In this document: piece after piece, positions 1 to 5,081 of the stretch
How the letters are laid out: each line of letters starts with the position of its first letter
Numbering within the stretch: the stretch's first letter is position 1
Origin: Bacteriovorax sp. UBA1852
GTDB lineage: Bacteria; Bdellovibrionota; Bacteriovoracia; Bacteriovoracales; Bacteriovoracaceae
Direction: 5' to 3'
NCBI GenBank assembly: GCA_002338505.1
Contig: DDIK01000169.1
Location: 1 to 7,103 of the forward strand
Length of the DNA stretch: 7,103 nt
Translations under genes and position numbers: made by a program
Notes under the pieces: generated by a model
The model's input: only the letters and a program-made list of their open reading frames with translations
The model's database searches: none
What the model was told of the DNA's origin: nothing

Positions 1-1124
1 CCATTACTATAGAAACTAACTGAGTTATCCGCTGAATAAGAAGCTACATTACCAGCTCCATCACTAAGTCTATTGACAACACCCCCGTTAATTTCAGGAA
101 TAATAGATCCGTTTGAATTCGCCGCAGTTGCACTTAAAAGATAGTTCTGATCATCGCCACAATTTGTAACTGTCCAAGTTGTAACATTAGCATTACCAGC
201 TTGAGTAATATCTGAGACCGTAAAAGTTGAGTCATCAACTTGATCACTAAAAGATACTTTAAAATTAACAGGCAAAGCAGTGGCCGGATCAGCCTGGCTT
301 GTAAATGTACATGTCCCAATGCTCTGTGCTTGGGCCTGTTCAATATTTACAGAAAGTCCACCACCAGCGTATAGAATATTATTGTCTATGTGAGTAGATA
401 AGTTATTTGGATTTGAAGCAAGATCCGTTAAGACCATTGCATTGATCGAGATATCAATGTTTCCAAGACTTGAAGTCGACAAGACTCGATAAGTGAAATT
501 TTGATTATCTCCAGAGTTTATGAGTTCATCAAGTGTAACTGTTGCTGAACCTTGAATATCAATATCTGACTTAGAAAAACTAGACAAATTTATAGGCTCA
601 CTAAAAGTAATACTGAATTCAATGGGCAACGAAGCTGAAGGGTCTGGAGAGCTCTTATCAATAACAACACTAACAGGTGTTGTGTCATACAAAATAGTAT
701 TATCAATTGAGATTGAGCTTGTATTAGTTTTTTCATCATCTACAGCGACAATAACACCACCAGGAATAGATGGAATCACAGTCCCCTCTGTCATCGGCCC
801 AGTTGCTCTTAGAGTAAAATTCTTGTTATCACCTGTATTTGTAATGATCCAATTTATACCTGTTGCACTTCCCTCATTTTCAATATCAGTGATATCAAAT
901 GTCTCTGGCTTAATTTCTCTACTAAAAGTAATTTCATAAAGAAGATCATTAGTGTTGCTTGGATCGTATTGAGATGAGTGTTGCTCAATTTGTGGAATAA
1001 GTTCAGTTTGATCATTTGAAGAGATATCACCAAGAGTTTTCTTCACAAAATCCACAGTTATTTTTGAACCTGAACAGGAGCCTAGTGCAAAAAGAAATGT
1101 GAGAAGTATAAAACTTTTAATCAT
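1..1124 (-). CDS. Partial lipoprotein with tandem Ig-like repeats (N-terminal 374 residues)
   Basis: The reading frame is open from an ATG at 1124 to the window edge, so the C-terminus is missing. Residues 1-16 form a hydrophobic signal sequence ending in a lipobox, L14-G15-S16-C17, predicting cleavage by signal peptidase II and lipidation on Cys17. After a short polar linker come three related modules of about 100 residues (roughly 46-147, 151-252 and 257-372). Each has an xITFSxxI or xVSFSDxV strand, a SDI/TDI turn, a GD(N/D)xN(F/Y) element in the middle and a DN(T/N/S)(I/V) ending. This is the style of bacterial Ig-like repeats in surface and adhesion proteins. The third module has a Cys pair that the others lack. 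No enzymatic motif is seen. The likely role is a surface or periplasm-facing structural or binding protein; the ligand is unknown. The ribosome site before the ATG is weak (GGTAAG). Confidence 0.88.
   Translation of the reverse strand, partial: MIKSFILLTFLFALGSCSGSKITVDFVKKTLGDISSNDQTELIPQIEQHSSQYDPSNTNDLLYEITFSREIKPETFDITDIENEGSATGINWIITNTGDNKNFTLRATGPMTEGTVIPSIPGGVIVAVDDEKTNTSSISIDNTILYDTTPVSVVIDKSSPDPSASLPIEFSITFSEPINLSSFSKSDIDIQGSATVTLDELINSGDNQNFTYRVLSTSSLGNIDISINAMVLTDLASNPNNLSTHIDNNILYAGGGLSVNIEQAQAQSIGTCTFTSQADPATALPVNFKVSFSDQVDDSTFTVSDITQAGNANVTTWTVTNCGDDQNYLLSATAANSNGSIIPEINGGVVNRLSDGAGNVASYSADNSVSFYSN
9..989 (-). repeat. Three tandem Ig-like protein modules
   Basis: Three divergent copies lie inside the lipoprotein gene: residues 46-147 (bases 684-989), 151-252 (369-674) and 257-372 (9-356). 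Shared landmarks are the DP(S/A) element before the first strand (DPSNTND, DPSASLP, DPATALP), the FS strand, a GSA or GNA turn, and GDNKNFTL / GDNQNFTY / GDDQNYLL in the middle. Modules 1 and 3 also share an IPxIxGGVV element that module 2 lacks. Divergence is high at DNA level, so this is an old protein repeat and not a recent duplication. More copies probably continue beyond the left edge. Confidence 0.85.
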
Positions 1125-1427
1125 TCACTTACCAATCATTAACGTGTCGCTAAGGATATTTTAGTTCTGATCGGTATATAATGATAAATACTTTAAACAA
1201 GTCTATTAATTTCAAATACTTAATAGGCATCCATCTGATCAAACATAAGAGAAATCGACACAAAAAGTTGGAAATTTTGCAGTCTAGAAGATTAGAGAAG
1301 GACGTAGCGCCTAAGTACCTAAATTCACTCATTTTTTATATTAAGGGGTTCATATCTTGAATTTCATCGTTTGAAGTCTGGAAAAACTAATACAGGGATT
1401 CTATTTCAAGAATCCCTGTTGTAAAAA
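1125..1427. other. Gene-poor intergenic stretch of about 300 bases
   Basis: No convincing gene is seen. Two short open frames overlap here on opposite strands: 60 codons on the minus strand (1150-1332, no ribosome site) and 59 codons on the plus strand (1181-1360, beginning MINTLNKS, Lys/Arg-rich, also without a good ribosome site). At most one could be real. A perfect TATAAT sits at 1177-1182 on the plus strand but has no matching -35 box, and if it were used the 1181 ATG could not be the start. For the lipoprotein gene on the minus strand a poor promoter candidate is TTGTTT at 1195-1200 with TATACC at 1173-1178, spacing 16. The stretch ends in the stem-loop behind the 1428-1952 gene. Confidence 0.5.
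1392..1419 (-). terminator. Stem-loop behind the exported-protein gene, probable intrinsic terminator
   Basis: On the minus strand a perfect 11-bp stem (ACAGGGATTCT pairing with AGAATCCCTGT) encloses a 6-base loop, starting 8 bases after the TAA of the 1428-1952 gene. A T-tract (AGTTTTTC) follows, but four bases after the stem instead of immediately. An outer 8-bp pairing (1384-1391 with 1427-1434) includes the stop codon itself and would extend the structure with a 7-base bulge. Confidence 0.7.
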
Positions 1428-1952
1428 TTAGTTTGAACCAAAAGGTAGAGAAGAGTCTTGAATATTGATCTTTATAGTTCCATCAGACTTTTTAATAAAT
1501 CCTAATGTGTACTCTACTTTTGTTTCTACACCACTTAGGTCAGTAAAGTAGTAATGTCCCATAGCAACTGCTAGGTTATCATTAAATATCATTCCATGGT
1601 TTTCAAATCTCACATTCGTCCATGGCTTAATTGCAAATCCCTTGTCTTCTGGGTACGAAGCATTTCCTCCAACAAAGTATGAAAGTGCACCTTCCACAGT
1701 TGGTCTAAATGGAATATCAGCAGCAAGAGTTGGTTTAAATAAAACAGTTCCATCGTTATCATAGTCATAGCTATTTAAGATGTGATCTAGTGCGGCCGCA
1801 CGATAATCGCCTTTAGCTTCAAAGACTTCCCCAATATGAACAATTCCGTCACCCCATGCTTTCTGGGCTGAAAGTACATCTGATTTAGTAATTGAACCAA
1901 AAGCATTAAAAGCAAAAGTTAAAAAAACACTAAGAATTAAAATTTTTTTCAT
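1428..1952 (-). CDS. Small exported protein, probable NTF2/SnoaL-like family
   Basis: The 174-residue product has a Sec signal peptide at 1-19 (MKK, hydrophobic core, A-F-G cleavage site before Ser20), giving a periplasmic or secreted protein of about 155 residues. The mature part has AQKAWGDGIVHIG (29-41), the VLFKPT motif (70-75), ALSYFVGG (89-96), PWTNVRFEN (110-118), MGHYYF (131-136) and a terminal DSSLPFG. From memory this set matches a small secreted family often labelled 'phosphoribosyl-AMP cyclohydrolase' in databases. It looks nothing like HisI, lacks HisI's metal-binding Cys motifs and is exported, so that label is probably wrong. Substrate unknown. I chose the ATG at 1952 because AAAGGAG lies 6 bases before it; the ATG at 1955 is only 3 bases from it, and one at 1976 has no ribosome site and would add a polar tail before the signal peptide. 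The gene stands alone, 116 bases after lysR, and ends at a stem-loop. Confidence 0.82.
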   Translation of the reverse strand: MKKILILSVFLTFAFNAFGSITKSDVLSAQKAWGDGIVHIGEVFEAKGDYRAAALDHILNSYDYDNDGTVLFKPTLAADIPFRPTVEGALSYFVGGNASYPEDKGFAIKPWTNVRFENHGMIFNDNLAVAMGHYYFTDLSGVETKVEYTLGFIKKSDGTIKINIQDSSLPFGSN

Positions 1953-1958
1953 CATAAT

Positions 1959-1965
1959 CTCCTTT
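1959..1965 (-). promoter_or_regulatory. Ribosome binding site AAAGGAG that decides the start of the exported protein
   Basis: AAAGGAG on the minus strand lies 6 bases before the ATG at 1952 and 3 bases before the adjoining ATG at 1955. Spacing favours the second Met of the MM pair, which also puts the signal peptide at the exact N-terminus. Confidence 0.75.
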
Positions 1966-2068
1966 GAGGTTTTCATTTGTTTAAGTGAGACCTTTATATC
2001 GAGGAGATAACGTTAAGAAAAATAAATAATTTTTAAGAGATAATTAAGATATACTTAACCATTTTTTC

Positions 2069-2962
2069 CTACAAACTTTCTGCATCCATAATTGATGAAA
2101 AGTTTTCAACAATATCCGCGATTTCATTCTTTGTAACGAGCTCATTCTTTCTAGTTGTACAATAGAACTTCTCGCTCACTTGCATATCTCCAAGATGAAT
2201 AATGGCATTATTCTGGAGAAGAGATCTTGCACCAATCTGTGCCAGAACAACAATCCCATAACCTTCCCTTGCTAAAATTTTCTTTGAGGCCGAGTCATGA
2301 ATTTCAATTACGTTTTCATAATGTACTTGATGCTTTAAGTACCACTGATCAATAATATGTCTTAAATTTGAATGAAGGCTTGGATGAATTAAAGGAGCAT
2401 TGTCTAATGATTTTGGAAATCCTTCACGGATATATTCGAATTTTTCTGTACCATAGAATGAAAGATTTGATTCATAAGCATAGTGCGAGCTTATGGAATT
2501 ATCAGCGTCATTTAAAGGGATATTAGATAAAATAAGATCACAATCTCTGGCGATTAAATCCTTTATTAGCTTTTTATCATCTCCCTCTGTAATTCTAATG
2601 TTCGTATTTTTGTGATTAGCTAGGATGTGCTGAATAAGTTTATTCGTCATCGTTTTAGGGAGTCCAGAATTAACCCCTATAGAAACTCTCGTTTTCATTG
2701 TGTTGCTATTGATATTACTTATGAGCTCTTCACCTGTGGAGAAAATCTTCTCAGCGTACTCTAAGACATATTCCCCAAAGTCAGTAATAATCAATTTTCT
2801 TTTTTGCCTTAAAAATAGCTTATTTCCAAGAACATCCTCTAATGACTTAAGTTGCATGCTAAGAGCTGGACTAGAGATTCTTAAACTCTCAGCTGCTGCT
2901 TTTATAGATCCTTTTCTTGCTATCTCTCTAAAATATTGTAACTGTTGGTAGTTTATCCACAT
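2069..2962 (-). CDS. LysR-family transcriptional regulator, NhaR-like
   Basis: The 297-residue product has the usual LysR length. The N-terminal winged helix-turn-helix spans about residues 4-65: INYQQLQYF, then GSIKAAAESLRISSPALSMQLKSL as recognition region (written here only as the segment 18-41), then a wing with LFLRQKR and ITDFGEYVLEYAEKIF. The opening INYxxLxYF and the E-Y-A-x-K-I/M-F helix resemble NhaR, the activator of the Na+/H+ antiporter gene nhaA, more than the general LysR type. The effector domain (about 90-290) contains the typical DLILSNIPL strand and a late EKFYCTTRKNE segment also reminiscent of NhaR. No antiporter gene is in the window and there is no divergently transcribed partner: upstream is tRNA-Phe in the same direction and downstream the exported protein after 116 bases. 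The target is therefore unknown. GGAG is 7 bases before the ATG, supporting the start. Confidence 0.93.
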   Translation of the reverse strand: MWINYQQLQYFREIARKGSIKAAAESLRISSPALSMQLKSLEDVLGNKLFLRQKRKLIITDFGEYVLEYAEKIFSTGEELISNINSNTMKTRVSIGVNSGLPKTMTNKLIQHILANHKNTNIRITEGDDKKLIKDLIARDCDLILSNIPLNDADNSISSHYAYESNLSFYGTEKFEYIREGFPKSLDNAPLIHPSLHSNLRHIIDQWYLKHQVHYENVIEIHDSASKKILAREGYGIVVLAQIGARSLLQNNAIIHLGDMQVSEKFYCTTRKNELVTKNEIADIVENFSSIMDAESL

Positions 2963-3056
2963 CGCTCAGCTCCGCTTGATTAGATGTTATTTCTTGTATT
3001 TTAATGGCACTTTACACTTAAGAAACTAGAACCGAGCTCGAGTAACTAGCTAGGAT

Positions 3057-3091
3057 AAAAAAAAAGCCCAGTGGGTTAAACTGGGCTTTTT
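3057..3091 (-). terminator. Intrinsic terminator of tRNA-Phe
   Basis: A perfect 7-bp GC-rich stem (GCCCAGT at 3066-3072 with ACTGGGC at 3080-3086) encloses a 7-base loop. On the minus strand it is followed by nine T residues (3057-3065), and it lies 21 bases beyond the tRNA CCA end. Five T residues at 3087-3091 make it potentially bidirectional, but no plus-strand gene leads into it. Confidence 0.92.
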
Positions 3092-3107
3092 AAATGCTTC
3101 AAAAAAA

Positions 3108-3183
3108 TGGTGCCCCGACGCGGATTCGAACCACGGACACAAGGATTTTCAGTCCTTTGCTCTACCAACTGAGCTATCAGGGC
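3108..3183 (-). tRNA. tRNA-Phe, anticodon GAA
   Basis: A complete 76-base cloverleaf on the minus strand. The acceptor stem GCCCTGA pairs with TCGGGGC with a single G-U pair, the discriminator base is A, and the CCA end is encoded (3108-3110). The D arm contains AGCTCAGTTGGTAGAGC, the anticodon stem-loop has GAA at 3148-3150, and the T arm carries GTTCGAATC. It is a single-gene unit with its own promoter and terminator. Phe tRNA is not a queuosine target (Q occurs at GUN anticodons), so its nearness to queG has no functional meaning. Confidence 0.98.
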
Positions 3184-3204
3184 GTAATTTTCGAAGTGAG
3201 ATAT

Positions 3205-3233
3205 AATATAAATACTCACGTTTAAATCGTCAA
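3205..3233 (-). promoter_or_regulatory. Sigma-70-type promoter of tRNA-Phe
   Basis: On the minus strand TTGACG (3228-3233) and TATATT (3205-3210) are separated by exactly 17 bases, five and four of six consensus bases. Transcription would start near 3198, leaving a leader of about 15 bases before the mature tRNA at 3183. Confidence 0.8.
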
Positions 3234-3282
3234 TTTCTTTTTCTTAAAGTTTTAAGTTATTTTAATTTGGCTCTTTAGATAA

Positions 3283-3288
3283 TAGAAT
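3283..3288 (+). promoter_or_regulatory. Possible -10 box TAGAAT just before the hydrolase start
   Basis: TAGAAT (or the overlapping GATAAT at 3278-3283) lies only 6-11 bases before the ATG at 3295, in a stretch with no ribosome site and no clear -35 box. If used, the transcript would have almost no leader. This is a weak call. Confidence 0.25.
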
Positions 3289-3294
3289 AACCTT

Positions 3295-4071
3295 ATGAAT
3301 GACTTAAGCCTTACAATAGATAAAATTGTCTTAAATATTAACGAAACCCAGGTCAATGCTCTCTACTTTAGACCTAAGAATGACTCAGGCAAAGCGCTTG
3401 CGACTTTCACACATGGTTTCACCTCTTCTAAGTTTAGTATCTTAACTTGGGCCCAGCGCTTAAGTGATGAGGGAATACCAACGGTTATCTTCGACCAACC
3501 GGGTCATTTTCTAGGTAGTTTTCATGATGTTAAAGACTTTGATGTGTTTCAAGATATTGCTCCAAGGCTATTTGAAAAGGCCATTGCTCTACATAGAAAA
3601 CACTATGATGACTTTGATCAAAGAACCCTAATTTTCGGTGGTCACTCTCTTGGTGCACTCACCTCTCTTCTTCATCTTGAAAAGTCTCAATATGAGAATA
3701 AGACTTTGTGTATAGGTGTAGGCTTTGGCTTTCCACCTAGTGGAGTTACACATATTTTTCAAAGCCCTCTATTTAAAGCGACGATAGATATGAGGCGACA
3801 ACTTGTAAGTGAACATCTTAATCCTGATATCGTCTTTCCGTGGATAAAAGAACAGAAAGAGAAACTACAAATTTCAAATACTAGAATTCATCTCATCACA
3901 GGTGAAGATGATGCCATTGTTGGAAAGACTGGAAGTGAATTATTAAAAGAAGAGCTCGAGAAGAATGATAATCATGTGAGCTTAGAAAAGCCTCATAAGC
4001 TCTCTCATCATATGCCTGAAGTAGCTGCTGTTCATATTAAGAAATTTCTAAAGTCAGAAGGGATTATTTAG
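3295..4071 (+). CDS. Alpha/beta-hydrolase (serine hydrolase)
   Basis: The 258-residue product has the full catalytic set of the alpha/beta-hydrolase fold. HGF at 40-42 forms the oxyanion-hole region, FDQPGH at 66-71 is the loop after strand 4, G-H-S118-L-G is the nucleophile elbow, GEDDAIV at 203-209 supplies the acid (D206 by the G-x-x-D pattern), and His238 or His239 in LSHHMPE completes the triad. No signal peptide is visible, so it is probably cytoplasmic. The cap region (about 125-190) is short and helical. The overall look is that of small S33/BAAT-like esterases, thioesterases or acyl hydrolases; the substrate cannot be told. It is the only plus-strand gene here, is not in an operon, and its TAG is 2 bases from the queG stop on the other strand. 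The ATG at 3295 lacks a ribosome site; the next in-frame Met (166) is beyond the nucleophile, so this start is the most plausible. Confidence 0.88.
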   Translation: MNDLSLTIDKIVLNINETQVNALYFRPKNDSGKALATFTHGFTSSKFSILTWAQRLSDEGIPTVIFDQPGHFLGSFHDVKDFDVFQDIAPRLFEKAIALHRKHYDDFDQRTLIFGGHSLGALTSLLHLEKSQYENKTLCIGVGFGFPPSGVTHIFQSPLFKATIDMRRQLVSEHLNPDIVFPWIKEQKEKLQISNTRIHLITGEDDAIVGKTGSELLKEELEKNDNHVSLEKPHKLSHHMPEVAAVHIKKFLKSEGII

Positions 4072-4073
4072 AC

Positions 4074-5078
4074 TTATCTTCTTAGAAAGCTCATTAAGTT
4101 TTTTAGCATTCCAACCCTACCAGTTCGAGCGATTGGAGATGCAGCGAGTTTCTTCTTATACTGACGATTAGACATATTATTTAGAGTTTCAACAATATCT
4201 TTAATAGGCCTTTTTAAAAACATCTCAATGACATCTTTATTCTTAGATGAAAACTCTACACGCTCCTCATCTGTAACTTCAAGGTTTTTTAAAAGCTTGA
4301 TATTCCATGGGCAAACATCTTGGCAAATATCACAACCATAGATCTCACCTCCACTTTTTTCAATCCCTATAGGAGGTTCTGCATCTTTAAAAAGTTCGAT
4401 AGTAAAAGTACTAATACACTTATCTGCAAAGATTGTTCTATTTTGGACATCGATCGCATCAGTAGGACAAAGATCAATACACTTTGTGCAATTTCCACAA
4501 TGATCAGTATCTACGGAATGAGTTTGATGAAAGAGCTTCTTAGAAAGTAGTAACGAGCCAATTATGAAGAAGCTTCCCTTACTCTTATTTATCAGCATAG
4601 AGTTCTTTCCAAACCAGCCAAGGCCGGCCTTATGTGCAAGATCTCGTTCTAAAACAGGCTGAGTATCAAGAGTAAATTGAATATCAAGATCGGAATCAAG
4701 AGCTTTAATCTCGTCTGCAATTTTTTGTAACTTATCTCTTAGATAGAAGTGATAATCAATCCCATCAAAACCCATCACATAACTAGCAATCTTTGCACCA
4801 TTACTTTCTGGTGACTGATAAAATTCTTGTAAGATCTTTGAAGACTTAGAATAATCAAATGACATGACGAGGGCCTGAGCAAAGTCAGGAAAGTAATTTC
4901 TTATATCCTCACGCTTATCTTTTCTGTGATCAGCTAAATAGCCAAGCTCACCGTGATCACCTCTATTCACCCATGCAAGAAAGCTTGGGTAAGTAGAGGG
5001 TTTAGAGTCGTTTACAATTCCGTAGAGCTCGATTCCAAAACGACCTAGTATCTCTTTGAGTTTCTTATCGTTATTCAT
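4074..5078 (-). CDS. queG: Epoxyqueuosine reductase QueG
   Basis: QueG catalyses the last step of queuosine synthesis, reduction of epoxyqueuosine to queuosine in the anticodon of Asp, Asn, His and Tyr tRNAs, using cobalamin and two [4Fe-4S] clusters in the cytoplasm. The 334-residue product shows the family signature LDTQPVLERDLAHKAGLGWFG (137-157, cited as positions), with Asp138 as the expected proton donor. It is followed by KNSMLI. The ferredoxin-like part has C194-x2-C197-x2-C200-x3-C204-P, C221 in the CIST motif, and C249-x2-C252-x3-C256-P. These eight Cys suffice for two clusters. After the SPIARTGRVGML motif the protein ends almost at once, about 40-50 residues earlier than E. coli QueG (379), so the C-terminal helical repeat tail is mostly absent. 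Its ATG abuts the pyk stop codon and has no ribosome site of its own, so it is probably translated by coupling to pyk. Confidence 0.96.
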   Translation of the reverse strand: MNNDKKLKEILGRFGIELYGIVNDSKPSTYPSFLAWVNRGDHGELGYLADHRKDKREDIRNYFPDFAQALVMSFDYSKSSKILQEFYQSPESNGAKIASYVMGFDGIDYHFYLRDKLQKIADEIKALDSDLDIQFTLDTQPVLERDLAHKAGLGWFGKNSMLINKSKGSFFIIGSLLLSKKLFHQTHSVDTDHCGNCTKCIDLCPTDAIDVQNRTIFADKCISTFTIELFKDAEPPIGIEKSGGEIYGCDICQDVCPWNIKLLKNLEVTDEERVEFSSKNKDVIEMFLKRPIKDIVETLNNMSNRQYKKKLAASPIARTGRVGMLKNLMSFLRR

Positions 5079-5081
5079 TTA
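5076..5081 (-). promoter_or_regulatory. Zero-base pyk/queG junction, probable translational coupling
   Basis: On the minus strand the sequence is TAAATG: the pyk stop (5079-5081) is immediately followed by the queG ATG (5076-5078). The 20 bases before it contain no purine-rich ribosome site (CCTCAAGTTTA precedes the ATG). Termination-reinitiation by ribosomes finishing pyk is the simplest reading. Confidence 0.7.

Noticed and set aside
622..939. A 105-codon plus-strand open frame in the left part.
   Set aside because: It is antisense to the Ig-like lipoprotein, which has a lipobox and repeated modules; the plus-strand translation is low-complexity hydrophobic residues.
2044..2058. TTAAG-ATATA-CTTAA inverted repeat after lysR as a terminator.
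   Set aside because: The stem is only 5 bp and AT-rich and no T-tract follows on the minus strand; too weak to call.
2700..2951. An 83-codon plus-strand open frame over the start of the LysR gene.
   Set aside because: It lies opposite the conserved helix-turn-helix coding region and has no supporting start signal.
3034..3053. Overlapping SacI and XhoI sites followed by TAACTAGCTAG, a three-frame stop, looking like a cloning linker.
   Set aside because: Flanking sequence is continuous, native-looking DNA with a proper LysR leader on one side and a tRNA terminator on the other; short palindromes like these arise by chance and no vector sequence is present.
3108..3183. tRNA-Phe as an integration site for a mobile element.
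   Set aside because: No integrase, no duplicated tRNA 3' end and no shift in gene style are seen on either side within the window.
3108..5078. Functional link between queG and the nearby tRNA gene.
   Set aside because: Queuosine is placed in tRNAs with GUN anticodons (Asp, Asn, His, Tyr); this tRNA has GAA.
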